DNA from: a virus
Strand: one strand, 5' to 3'
Length of the DNA: 64,000 nucleotides
Virus record (IMG/VR): IMGVR_UViG_3300028008_000005
Coordinates: 50,690-114,689 of that record
Under the pieces are notes generated by a model. It was given only the letters and a program-made list of their open reading frames with translations, ran no database searches and was not told the DNA's origin. Made by a program: the position numbers and the translations under genes. Positions 32,701 through 41,021 of the stretch are shown here, piece by piece; within the stretch, counting starts at the first letter, position 1, and each line of letters opens with the position of its first letter.

Positions 32701-35038
32701 TTATGATAAGAGAGAACTTAGACCTCTATGTAAGACTGAGGCATTTACCCTAAAAGAAGTTGCAACCACAGACGCTGAAAGAGCTGCAGCTGGATATGCT
32801 AAGACTGGGGATTTGTACACTCTTCCATATACAGAAGAGAGACTAATCTCAAATAATAGATCTTCTAAAGTAGAGAATCTAAACCCATATGACGTGGTAT
32901 CTTTCCGGGGTAAGATGAAAGGTAAGCAATCCGACATATGGATTGATACGATTCGTCTTCCGGATCTTCCAGTATCTGTTGACAACTATTCTTCTCTTAC
33001 TGCTGATGCAAAGGCAAAGGGAACATATGGCACAGTTTGGGGAGCATGGGAAACAGTCCATTTTGGTACATATCAAGGAACACAAGAAATTGGAACCCGA
33101 GTAGGTACTGAAACAACCTACACTGAAGAGATTACAACAGAAACAAAACATGATATAGTAAGATCTTCTTCTGTTATAGCTAAAATGAGAGATGTTTCTA
33201 TTAACTTTGAGGCAGAGGGCTTAATGCCTGACACCAGAATGTACATCTTTATGAATAATCAAGATGTTACTGCAGATTGTAAATCTACTTTGTTATACGA
33301 TCATGATCTTGTAGCTGGTGATTCTAATACAACTATTAATGCTTTTGGGCAGCAAGGGAAAATGCTTGCTACAGATGATAACGGAAAGCTAAAAGGTACA
33401 TTCCATTATTCTGCAGAAAAGTATAATTGGAACACCGGATCATATATTATTCGAATGACCGATGATTTTGAAAATAATCCAACATATGAGTTTACTGCTG
33501 CAGAAATGACGTTTACCTCTTCGGGAGAACTTCATAATATACAAAATGAAATCGTATCAACACGAAATGCTATTGTTACTTCTAAGCCTGTTATTGAAAA
33601 GTCATCAAGAACAGACTATTTTGAAAGCGGTAAGCTTAAGAGCAAGTCTTGTAAAGGATTTGATCTATATGAAGAAAAATACGACGGGTCTGGCGGTACA
33701 TACGAAGTCCTTATAGATGCAAAGAATATTGGTGTATGTGGATATGTTAAGCCTATTATAACCCCTACCCCAATCGAGCCAGATAACCCTGTAGTTGTAC
33801 AGACATGTCCGGCCGGTGGAACAATACTTGATACCTATTGTGATGCTGTTACCTTTAATCTTATGGCAACAGTAGCTGCAGGACCTGATGGTAATGGGAA
33901 TTGCACAACAACAACAGTTATTACCGAAACTGGTTCTACCCAATGTACACCAGTTAGCCCGTGCGATGTTGCTGGAACCCTAGCTCAGACGTTCTGTAAG
34001 AATCAAACAGATCTATGGGGTCAATACTTTGACGGTACATACAACTACGTTACTGGGGATTGCAACACTTACCAATCCTTAATAGAAGCGAATAATGTTG
34101 AAGACTGTAAATATATACTTCATACTGCTTATGGTGTACCTACTGGTAACACTGAATGCTACCAGCCTGGATTTATTAAGTATGTAGAATATCACGATGG
34201 ACTTGGTGGAACATATAAGAACATTGAAGAATACGGTTCAGTAGAATGTGGATATGTAACTCCGGCAGTAATCGCAGCAGCTGAAGCTGAGGGCGAAGTT
34301 GTTACACAGGAAGAAAAAGATCTTGCTGAAACATATGATCCTGCTGATCCTATTGCAGCTGGTACACATAATCGTTATGAGTGTCGCGGCGTTGATTACT
34401 ATGAAATGATAGCTGATGGAAACTGGGGAGAAACTGCAGTTCTAATTGAAGCTAACTCTGAGTTCTACTGTAACTATACAGTTCCTAAAGATACAATCTT
34501 TATTGAAACCTTTGTCGATCTAGATCCAGACGACGATGATGACGGCGACTTAGATCCTCCACGAGCTCAAGTTGTAGATACCGTTGGATTTATAGGTGGT
34601 GTATTTAACTATGCATTTGGTAGAAACCTTACAGAAGCAGAAAGAGGAGAAGCTCAGGCTTATTTCGATGCTAACGGTATTACAGCAGACACCCTAGCAA
34701 ATGCAACAACGTCTGGCTCTAACATTACTAATGGATATATTGATGCTGACGTTGTCCCTGATGCTTATAATGCAGACGCAGAAAAAGTAGCACTTGCAGT
34801 AAAAACCATGATTGAGGTTGGTGTAGCTAGGGGATATGGAAGTGATTCAGATGCATCTGTAACCAATTATCTAAATACTGTTGAAGGTGCAAATGTAGAA
34901 ACTCTTTCAAACCAAATTGCTATTCAAGCAATTACAGCTGCTACACACATAGATAACCCTGCGATAGACGAAAGCTGGGCAAAAGAGGCTGTTAGGCTTC
35001 TTATAAATAATACTGAAACTGGCGGAAGCCTGGTATAA
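29798..35038 (+). CDS. Large DUF4815-type baseplate/fibre protein
   Basis: 1746 residues. The N-terminus (PYYDDFDNTKGFHQILFKPG, VAVQARELTQIQSILQNQIK, SFGDNIFKEGALIQGG) is the DUF4815 signature of large phage baseplate/fibre proteins. The bulk (to about 1270) is beta-rich. From about 1280 to 1565 lie four divergent Cys-containing repeats of the type xDGxGGTYxxxIExxxxxCxY (e.g. YDGSGGTYEVLIDAKNIGVC). An Asp-rich linker (DPDDDDDGDLD) leads to a helical C-terminal region (about 1590-1746, VFNYAFGRNLTEAERGEAQA). It probably takes the gp10/gp9-like place connecting baseplate and fibres. Own late box upstream. Confidence 0.7.
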   Translation: MAINLNTDPYYDDFDNTKGFHQILFKPGVAVQARELTQIQSILQNQIKSFGDNIFKEGALIQGGHQSLDTQYHSVKLTAAADSIVLSLIDQEVYGLKSGIKAKVVNATQATAAGDPPTIFIKYLNSGKSKEKSGFAQSEIIWNEAKTVSVTTAATSVNSVGTAYTMTNGIVYAGGFFVYFADQTAILNKYGPITNIIVGFDVKQTIKDFTDDSSLNDPANGSFNYAAPGADRLQVALTLTNRPWQADNVVDPDFIEIARIQNKKVISAVTSTAYNILGDTLARRTYDESGDYVVRPYDLSMVEHKRTSLSVNDGYYTAAEGGDANKFINKISPGKAYVKGYEIDNVKSAAIAGDKARDTALVESGSVYTPFGNYVRVTNINGVSEEIDNLPEVQIYSQFTSTPGVPEGIAIGTARIRHTEFFSGTPGTTTAQYNVYLFDIKMRTGFSFTNDAKQIVYINSVYSSDFTADVVEELSNLTGTISTVGASQTIQGIGTRFLTELSIGNYINIDGDTHRVTTIIDDTGIEVSPTPTQSRSGYVFSSVKSKLWNTDRNSYIFPLPVNIVKSIDPSGVDTVYETRRIFERTLTAGVVQVDAGVNESFSSESLDNMQLYVSNGDVVDITGDVTISGAANTVLTIDISGQGYTTETVMLIATVSKNGSAADKKTKSLQANQQLDILTEATSTAQSISLGKADIYRLVSVKMTTTGVFGDASYNSTTEVDITNRYTLDNGQKATYYGLGSLRLKSGSNAPTGPIRITFDYFTHGTGDYFSVDSYTIDYKDIPTLILGGNEYVLRDCLDFRPKINDAGTGFSGAGSSVGEFPDFENDITTSYEYYLPRTDKIVINRDGRIKVIKGESGFEAKEPTTPEDSMALYILKQKPYVFNISTDIDIVKIDNRRFTMRQIGKLENRIKNIEYYTSLNQLEVDTQNYQIKDINGFDKFKNGFVVDSFQGHGIGDVYNPDYGVAIDYDKRELRPLCKTEAFTLKEVATTDAERAAAGYAKTGDLYTLPYTEERLISNNRSSKVENLNPYDVVSFRGKMKGKQSDIWIDTIRLPDLPVSVDNYSSLTADAKAKGTYGTVWGAWETVHFGTYQGTQEIGTRVGTETTYTEEITTETKHDIVRSSSVIAKMRDVSINFEAEGLMPDTRMYIFMNNQDVTADCKSTLLYDHDLVAGDSNTTINAFGQQGKMLATDDNGKLKGTFHYSAEKYNWNTGSYIIRMTDDFENNPTYEFTAAEMTFTSSGELHNIQNEIVSTRNAIVTSKPVIEKSSRTDYFESGKLKSKSCKGFDLYEEKYDGSGGTYEVLIDAKNIGVCGYVKPIITPTPIEPDNPVVVQTCPAGGTILDTYCDAVTFNLMATVAAGPDGNGNCTTTTVITETGSTQCTPVSPCDVAGTLAQTFCKNQTDLWGQYFDGTYNYVTGDCNTYQSLIEANNVEDCKYILHTAYGVPTGNTECYQPGFIKYVEYHDGLGGTYKNIEEYGSVECGYVTPAVIAAAEAEGEVVTQEEKDLAETYDPADPIAAGTHNRYECRGVDYYEMIADGNWGETAVLIEANSEFYCNYTVPKDTIFIETFVDLDPDDDDDGDLDPPRAQVVDTVGFIGGVFNYAFGRNLTEAERGEAQAYFDANGITADTLANATTSGSNITNGYIDADVVPDAYNADAEKVALAVKTMIEVGVARGYGSDSDASVTNYLNTVEGANVETLSNQIAIQAITAATHIDNPAIDESWAKEAVRLLINNTETGGSLV
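35002..35009 (+). promoter_or_regulatory. Possible late-type box inside the end of the DUF4815 gene
   Basis: TATAAATA about 50 bases before the ATG at 35060. It lies in coding sequence, so it may be coincidental. Confidence 0.35.
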
Positions 35039-35059
35039 TACAAAGAGGCTAGTTAATAA

Positions 35060-36859
35060 ATGTCATATAATGTCGTAGATCCTTTAGCTCAATCTTTTCT
35101 TGTTGAGGATACCTGTGTAGTTACTAAGGTAGAATTATTCTTTAAGAATATAGACAGAAAGACCCCTATGAGGATTCAGTTAAGGGATATGAAAGACGGA
35201 TTCCCCGGAGATTATATTATTCCTCTTTCAGACAAGTTTGTATATCCTAAAAATATATCTACCTCAGCTGACGGGTCCAAGGGTACTATAGTAAGATTTG
35301 ATAGCCCTGTGTTTTTAAAGAAAGGCGAATATGCTCTTTGTCTCGGTTCTGATTCAAAGAAATATACCGTGTTTATATCTGAGCTAGACACTACAGATCT
35401 GATTACTGGTAAAAGAATTATTAAGCAGCCTTATCTAGGATCCCTGTTCAAGTCCCAAAATACCTCAACTTGGACACCCGAGCAAATGCAGGATCTTAAG
35501 TTTAGTATTTTTAAAGCTAAATTTGATACAACTGCAGCTGGTAGTATTGATTTCAATGTTAACAATTCCCTTATGGAAACACAAGTCCTAGAAGAAGATC
35601 CTTGTCAGACCTTCTCAGGGTCTACCACAATGAGGGTAAACCATTTTAATCATGGTATGACTGATGGATCCTATGTTAAGTTATCTGGTATTGCAGAAGT
35701 AGATAAGGTATTCGGAACAACTGGAACTATACATGGTGTAGACTTTACAAATGTATTGAATACAGCTCTAGTAATAGCAAACGCTAGTCTTAACGGATAT
35801 ACTGTTACACTCCCTACTGCAGCAAATGCTGATGCTAGATTTGGAGGAACTCGAGTAACCGCTACGGAAAACATTGTAGTAAATGCTCTATACCCTATTA
35901 CATCTAAGATTGAAGAAACAACTACACAGGTCCAGCATTTATTTAAAGGGACTTACTCTGATTACTCTCAGGATCTAGCCTACACTGTTCTTGAACCTGG
36001 CACAACTGAATTATCTAAGTCTAGAATTATTACTAACTCGACTACTAAAGCAGAAAACCTATCAGGAGCAGATTCGTTTAGTTATAGAATTGGTTTAAGC
36101 TCTCAGAATACTAGACTATCTCCCGTAATCGATCAGCAGCAGCTTGGGGTATTAACAGCACAAAATTTAATAAACAACCCAGACGAATCAACTGAAAATC
36201 CATTAACAGAAGACCTTATAAACTTTATGACTTCTGTGGCTTCTGTAACATTTACAGCTGTTACAACAACTTCCGGAATACTTACGGTACCCCTGGCACA
36301 ACAAGATGCTGCACTTAAATTGATACCAGGAACAACAGCATATATTACTGATTCTAATACTACCAATACTGGGACTTATCGTATATCAAATATCGCATCT
36401 AATGGTGATGAGATATTATTTACTAAGATTTCAGGTACATGTGCTACTAATACTGGAACATATACAATTTCAATTGGTAGAAACTTTGTTGCTGAAGAAG
36501 CTCCTTCTGGCGGTTCAGTATACTCTAAGTATATTACTCGTAAAATTGACTTTGCTAATCCGTCTACGTCGATTAACCTTAGATTAGATGTTAATCGGCC
36601 GGCGGGATCAAACATTAAAGTATTCTATAAGTCAAGCCTAGTTGGTGAATCTGATGATATTGCAGAGAACGAATTCAAACACATTGATGCCTTAATACCT
36701 ATTCTGCCGGTATCTCTAGACAAGAAATTCCAAGAAGTAGAGGTAGAGCTACTTGATCTTCCTCCTTTTGAAAGCATCGTATTTAAGATTGCATTTACAT
36801 CAACAGATTCTGCTAGTGTACCTAAGTGTAAGAATCTAAGGATCATAGCGTTAGCATAA
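35060..36859 (+). CDS. Virion structural protein (baseplate/fibre linker)
   Basis: 599 residues. The N-terminus YNVVDPLAQSFLVEDTCVVT then KVELFFKNIDRKTPMRIQLR and GEYALCLGSDSKKYTVFIS is typical of structural proteins next to DUF4815 genes in marine T4-like phages. The C-terminal part (about 490-599) has INLRLDVNRPAGSNIKVFYK and VSLDKKFQEVEVELL, a beta-sandwich pattern. No catalytic motif. The next gene starts at its last base (TAATG). Confidence 0.6.
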   Translation: MSYNVVDPLAQSFLVEDTCVVTKVELFFKNIDRKTPMRIQLRDMKDGFPGDYIIPLSDKFVYPKNISTSADGSKGTIVRFDSPVFLKKGEYALCLGSDSKKYTVFISELDTTDLITGKRIIKQPYLGSLFKSQNTSTWTPEQMQDLKFSIFKAKFDTTAAGSIDFNVNNSLMETQVLEEDPCQTFSGSTTMRVNHFNHGMTDGSYVKLSGIAEVDKVFGTTGTIHGVDFTNVLNTALVIANASLNGYTVTLPTAANADARFGGTRVTATENIVVNALYPITSKIEETTTQVQHLFKGTYSDYSQDLAYTVLEPGTTELSKSRIITNSTTKAENLSGADSFSYRIGLSSQNTRLSPVIDQQQLGVLTAQNLINNPDESTENPLTEDLINFMTSVASVTFTAVTTTSGILTVPLAQQDAALKLIPGTTAYITDSNTTNTGTYRISNIASNGDEILFTKISGTCATNTGTYTISIGRNFVAEEAPSGGSVYSKYITRKIDFANPSTSINLRLDVNRPAGSNIKVFYKSSLVGESDDIAENEFKHIDALIPILPVSLDKKFQEVEVELLDLPPFESIVFKIAFTSTDSASVPKCKNLRIIALA

Positions 36860-37110
36860 TGTCATTAGTTAAAGTAAAACCATTTGACGGTTATGAACAT
36901 CTTCTAAAGGATACTCGGAATAAAGCTGTGATTAACCAAGACGATAAGGCTTTTTCTGATTATGTTTCAAAAAGAAATAAAATCAGAGAAGAGGAAGCTT
37001 TTAAATATAATATGGAAACCCAGATGCAAGATGTTGAATCGGATATAAATAATATTAAGTCCGATTTATCTGATATTAAGAATCTGCTTACTGCATTAGT
37101 AAATAAATAA
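36859..37110 (+). CDS. Small coiled-coil structural protein
   Basis: 83 residues. N-terminal VKVKPFDGYEHLLKDTRNKA, then a heptad-like C-terminal half (MQDVESDINNIKSDLSDIKN) predicted to form a trimeric or dimeric coiled coil. Coupled to the previous gene by TAATG. Likely a small fibre or baseplate linker; function not known. Confidence 0.6.
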   Translation: MSLVKVKPFDGYEHLLKDTRNKAVINQDDKAFSDYVSKRNKIREEEAFKYNMETQMQDVESDINNIKSDLSDIKNLLTALVNK

Positions 37111-37121
37111 TAGGAATCACA

Positions 37122-38078
37122 ATGTCTGTAGCACTCACACTTCGTAGTGTAAAAGGTACCCGACTAACTAATACAGAAGTCGATACTAACTTTAGTAATA
37201 TTAGCACAGAACTTGATCTTAAAGCACCTATTAATAATCCGGTCTTTACTGGATCAGGTCAATTTACTGGTGCTTTAACTGTAGACGGCGATCTAGAAGT
37301 ATCAGGTACAACCACCTTTGTTAACGTACAGAATCTTGGTGTTGCTGATACCATGATCTATGTTAACCAACGAACAGAGGGAACACTAACTGCTGCTTCT
37401 GGTGATGGAACCAATGTAACATATACAGTTGATAATAACTATGTTGTAGGGGACTTCCTCGTTGTACAGGGTGTTACCCCAGCGTCTTTTAATGTTAACG
37501 GAGCATTGATTACCGCAACTACAGAGACATCAGTTACAATTGCTTCAACAAATACAGATACATATGTGTCTGGTGGTTCTACCTATGCTAAGACCTATGT
37601 TAATCTAGATCTTGGTTTAGCAGGGGGATATAATTCAGACGGTACAGCAGGCGGGTATGCACACACTGGCGTATTTAGAGATGCTACTGACGGCGGAACT
37701 TGGAAGTTCTATCAGGGATATACCCCAGAGCCTTCAGCTGGTGTTGACATTAATACGAGTCACGCTAGCTTTGCTCTTGCGCCAATCGCTGGATCAACAA
37801 TATCAGCAACAGACTTTAATTCAACGTCTGATATTAGTTTAAAGAAAAACGTGAGAGTTATAGAAAATGCTTTAGATCTGGTAAACAGACTAGAAGGCGT
37901 AAACTTTGAATGGAAAGATTCCTCCAAAGCTGCTATAGGTGTAATTGCTCAGCAGGTAGAAGAGGTAGTTCCAACTATTGTTAATACAGGTTCAGATGGA
38001 ATTAAGAGAGTATCATATGACTCGCTTATTCCTATACTCATCGAGGCAATTAAAGAGTTATCAGCTAAAGTCAAATAA
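37122..38078 (+). CDS. Tail fibre with C-terminal S74 intramolecular chaperone
   Basis: 318 residues. N-terminal fibre start TLRSVKGTRLTNTEVDTNFS. The middle (about 75-215) is a module also present in the 58799-60415 fibre: DTMIYVNQRTEG, SGDGTNVTYTVDNNYVVGDF, GVTPASFNV, FVSGG-like and FRDATDGGTWKFY. The C-terminus (about 230-318) is a peptidase S74-type chaperone: STSDISLKKNVRVIENALDL, VNRLEGVNFEWKDSSKAAIG, VIAQQVEEVVP. Such domains help a trimeric fibre fold and then cut themselves off at the conserved Ser before LKKN. Confidence 0.8.
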   Translation: MSVALTLRSVKGTRLTNTEVDTNFSNISTELDLKAPINNPVFTGSGQFTGALTVDGDLEVSGTTTFVNVQNLGVADTMIYVNQRTEGTLTAASGDGTNVTYTVDNNYVVGDFLVVQGVTPASFNVNGALITATTETSVTIASTNTDTYVSGGSTYAKTYVNLDLGLAGGYNSDGTAGGYAHTGVFRDATDGGTWKFYQGYTPEPSAGVDINTSHASFALAPIAGSTISATDFNSTSDISLKKNVRVIENALDLVNRLEGVNFEWKDSSKAAIGVIAQQVEEVVPTIVNTGSDGIKRVSYDSLIPILIEAIKELSAKVK

Positions 38079-38112
38079 GACCTTCAGCCGAGTTTCTCTA
38101 GGAGATACGAAG

Positions 38113-38493
38113 ATGGCAATAAAGGTATCAGGCACTACGATTATTGATGATAATCGTAATCTTGTCGACGCCAATGTCAGGGGTAAAAAACAGGATCTAG
38201 GTAGCATCTCTGGTGTAATATCACTAGATATGAATGATGGCGAAACTGTTACAGCAACCATTACTGGCAATACTACATTCACTGCTACAAATATTGTTAG
38301 CGGTTCTGTAAACACTATTTTCTTTTATCTAACTAATCCTGGGACAGGAACAATTACCTGGCCACCAACTACTACTTGGGACAAAGGAAATTATCCAGTA
38401 CTTAATTCCTCCGGTAAGACTCTGATTATTCTAGAATCATACGATAACGGATCAAATTGGTTAGGTGTTCAGGCTTGGCGTCAAAACGCATAA
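38113..38493 (+). CDS. Small fibre-associated beta protein
   Basis: 126 residues from the ATG at 38113 (MAIKVSGTTIIDDNRNLVDA), which has AGGAGATACGA as Shine-Dalgarno; in-frame upstream starts fall inside the S74 fibre and are rejected. The rest, LDMNDGETVTATITGNTTFT and YLTNPGTGTITWPPTTTW, is a common short phage fibre/tip beta domain. Likely a virion surface protein. Confidence 0.6.
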   Translation: MAIKVSGTTIIDDNRNLVDANVRGKKQDLGSISGVISLDMNDGETVTATITGNTTFTATNIVSGSVNTIFFYLTNPGTGTITWPPTTTWDKGNYPVLNSSGKTLIILESYDNGSNWLGVQAWRQNA

Positions 38494-38502
38494 GGAAATA
38501 TA

Positions 38503-40467
38503 ATGTCACGTAGATTCTGGTTAGGTACTCCAAAAGGGCAGTACACGTCAGCTGTTACTAGCTTTCTTACATCTAGACTGACTAATACAACTTTTAATAC
38601 TTCAGCTCCTACGCTAACTCCTACTACTTTTATAACACAGTGGTATACACCTACACCTACGTCAAATTTAACGACTACAACCTATAACACCTTATTTACT
38701 GATCCTGGTATTGATACTGAATACTCAAGCTCTTTTATAACAAATTATATTACTAACTTTGCGAATGTTGTACCAACTGCGTTTGCTGAAACCACAATAT
38801 ATTCCCCGACTAGTAATCAAACGTTTAAGGGTAATTATAACACAGATATTTCTACAACTATAAGTCCTGGCACAACACAATATACTGTGCCTACTACATC
38901 TACTAGTTTTACATCTGGCACAACACAATATACTGTGCCTACTACATCTACTAGTTTTACACCTGGTACAACACAATATACTGTGCCTACTACATCTACT
39001 AGTTTTACACCAACGGCAACTGTGTACACTAGTTATACGCCAACGGCAACTGTGTACACTAGTTATACCCCAACTCCAACTAATTATACTTATTTTTATA
39101 CCTATCCCACTCAATATTTACAACCAACTAGTCATCCTACAATTAGCACTACTTACGTTACTCAGGATATTTATCAGCCCACAGAATATTCACAAAATAC
39201 GACTGTTGCTGGATATTTCTATACTACATTTACAACGACAACAACATCATATACATATCCCGATTCTGCATCCGGATGCTACCTATATAATGTAGACGGA
39301 TCGCCGGCCGGTACATCAGGAGACACGGTACCAAGTAACTGCTCTATTGTATCTTGTACTCCGGCCCCCAACGGCGATACATATTCTACTGGAAATGTAT
39401 TTACTGATTATCCTTATTCTCAAGCAACCTTTTATGTGTCAACATATATTTCTACACAAACAACATATACCACAACATCTTCAAACACTTACGTGGGAAA
39501 CGGCCTAGGTGCTCCCCCGTTTGGGGGTTGTTATCCAGAAATAGATGCAGCCGAATATTGCGCAAGTCCTGAGTCTAACTGTTATCCTTGTGCGATCTAT
39601 GAGGTTACTTCCACAATCGCCACGTCATATGCTAATTACCCTGTTAGTGTTACAGTATATTATAATTCAGGTTATACCCTTCCTCAGTATACACAAGTTA
39701 CTTATTTATCAGCATCTTGTCTAGATTGTAGTTTAACGTGTAATACCACTGAGGAGATTATCGCTGCTAATCCAACTGGAGGATACGTAGCACCTAGCTC
39801 TAGAAATACATCTTATAATGTAAATACAGTTATCGGTAACACAATTAATACTAATTTAACGCCCACTGAAACATACTATGATTCCGGTTATTATGTTAAT
39901 ACCCAGGGTGAGGGATATAATGTTACTTCAACGCAGTATACCAGCTTTACCCCAGGTACAACGCAGTATACTAACCTTACACCAGGTTCAACGCAGTATA
40001 CTAACCTTACACCAGTTCAAGAAACAAGGTTTGATCCAACAACATATACTAGTTTTACAACAGTTCAAGAAACAAGGTTTGATCCAACGACATATACTAA
40101 CCTTACACCAGTTCAAGAAACAAGGTTTGATCCAACGACATATACCAGTTTTTCTACTACTGTTAGCTCCTTATTGGAAACTACTACATATCAAACTGAA
40201 ACAGGTATAACAACGTCGTTTAGAGATACTGATTATCCTACTAGTAATCCTACTTCAAAAACGACTACAACTACTTTCTTACAGAATACAGGTGCTACTT
40301 CATATGAGGTTCCAACGTCGAATCAGACTACAACTACATATGATACCGATACTTTAACCCAGCAAGAAACATCAAGAGATACCGAGGTTATTACAACTTG
40401 GTTAACAGATGATGACATAACAACATCATTTACGACTTCTAGGTCTACGACCTGGTTCACGCAATAA
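38503..40467 (+). CDS. Thr/Tyr/Ser-rich repeat protein (adhesin-like)
   Basis: 654 residues, dominated by T, Y, S and P with a recurring T-[YF]-T rhythm. Exact internal repeats: three 16-residue units (GTTQYTVPTTSTSFTP), two 10-residue units (TPTATVYTSY), three 10-residue units (TQYTNLTPGS-like) and three 16-residue units (VQETRFDPTTYTSFTT). A Cys-containing middle (about 255-440) breaks the pattern with CSIVSCTPAPNGD, YCASPESNCYPC and CLDCSLTCNT. No family recognised. Late-region position among fibres suggests a surface adhesin. The DNA repeats allow unit gain or loss by recombination. The N-terminus RRFWLGTPKG may be its virion anchor. Confidence 0.6.
   Translation: MSRRFWLGTPKGQYTSAVTSFLTSRLTNTTFNTSAPTLTPTTFITQWYTPTPTSNLTTTTYNTLFTDPGIDTEYSSSFITNYITNFANVVPTAFAETTIYSPTSNQTFKGNYNTDISTTISPGTTQYTVPTTSTSFTSGTTQYTVPTTSTSFTPGTTQYTVPTTSTSFTPTATVYTSYTPTATVYTSYTPTPTNYTYFYTYPTQYLQPTSHPTISTTYVTQDIYQPTEYSQNTTVAGYFYTTFTTTTTSYTYPDSASGCYLYNVDGSPAGTSGDTVPSNCSIVSCTPAPNGDTYSTGNVFTDYPYSQATFYVSTYISTQTTYTTTSSNTYVGNGLGAPPFGGCYPEIDAAEYCASPESNCYPCAIYEVTSTIATSYANYPVSVTVYYNSGYTLPQYTQVTYLSASCLDCSLTCNTTEEIIAANPTGGYVAPSSRNTSYNVNTVIGNTINTNLTPTETYYDSGYYVNTQGEGYNVTSTQYTSFTPGTTQYTNLTPGSTQYTNLTPVQETRFDPTTYTSFTTVQETRFDPTTYTNLTPVQETRFDPTTYTSFSTTVSSLLETTTYQTETGITTSFRDTDYPTSNPTSKTTTTTFLQNTGATSYEVPTSNQTTTTYDTDTLTQQETSRDTEVITTWLTDDDITTSFTTSRSTTWFTQ
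38867..39070 (+). repeat. 48-bp x3 and 30-bp x2 direct repeats
   Basis: Three 48-base units (starting 38867, 38915, 38963) that are nearly identical, followed by two 30-base units (39011, 39041). All are in frame within the Thr/Tyr-rich gene. Confidence 0.85.
39931..40158 (+). repeat. 30-bp x3 and 48-bp x3 direct repeats
   Basis: Three 30-base units (39931, 39961, 39991) then three 48-base units (40015, 40063, 40111), all in frame. The unit lengths equal those of the first repeat block although the coded sequences differ. Confidence 0.85.
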
Positions 40468-40477
40468 GGAGCATTAA

Positions 40478-40987
40478 ATGTTATATGCAAGAATAAACAA
40501 AGAAACTGACGAGGTCTTAGAGTTTCCCATAACAGAAAAAGAGCTTCGCAATGCTCTTTTAAACACCTCTCTGCCATCTAAAATTACCTCAATGACCCTA
40601 GCTGGTACTGCTTATGTATTGGTTCCCCCGATTCATCCAGATCAGCTTACTGTTCAGGCAACTGCTGAAATGGCTATTGAGCCTGTTGGTTGTTCAAAAG
40701 ATCCTGAAACAAAAGTCTGGATAAGAGAATATGGATTGGTAGAAGTACCTGAAGGTGGTCGTTTACAAAGGCTTGCCGGCCGATGGAATTATATACGAAC
40801 AAGAAGGGATAGAGTTCTTAGGGCTATCGATTGGAGAGTAATAAGAAACCAAAGAGAGATTGCTTTAGGCCTTACTCCTACAGACGATATAGATACTCTA
40901 TATGCTAAGGCACAAGAGATGGCTGATATTACAGATTCACATGAAGATCCGTTCTTAATTGATGCTAGTACTATAACTATAGAATAA
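40478..40987 (+). CDS. Putative tail fibre assembly chaperone
   Basis: 169 residues. The C-terminal half has IRTRRDRVLRAIDWRVIRNQ, like the RDxLLxxxDW segment of phage tail assembly chaperone (Phage_tail_APC) proteins. It follows the repeat adhesin by 10 bases, the usual place for a fibre chaperone. No signal or membrane segment. The role is inferred from motif and position. Confidence 0.5.
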   Translation: MLYARINKETDEVLEFPITEKELRNALLNTSLPSKITSMTLAGTAYVLVPPIHPDQLTVQATAEMAIEPVGCSKDPETKVWIREYGLVEVPEGGRLQRLAGRWNYIRTRRDRVLRAIDWRVIRNQREIALGLTPTDDIDTLYAKAQEMADITDSHEDPFLIDASTITIE

Positions 40988-41021
40988 AAATACTTTTTGT
41001 TATTTTTGATAAGGTAATACT

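Noticed and set aside
37090-37121. AAATAAATA as a late promoter before the 37122 fibre
   Set aside because: It lacks the [TC]AT start of the box and lies in the stop region of the previous gene.
38725-39114. Minus-strand Cys/Arg-rich repeat ORF
   Set aside because: Reverse reading of the 48- and 30-bp repeats of the Thr/Tyr gene; its repeats are a by-product of those units.
38860-40160. Repeats as a CRISPR array
   Set aside because: Units are contiguous, in frame and without unique spacers, and they encode protein repeats.
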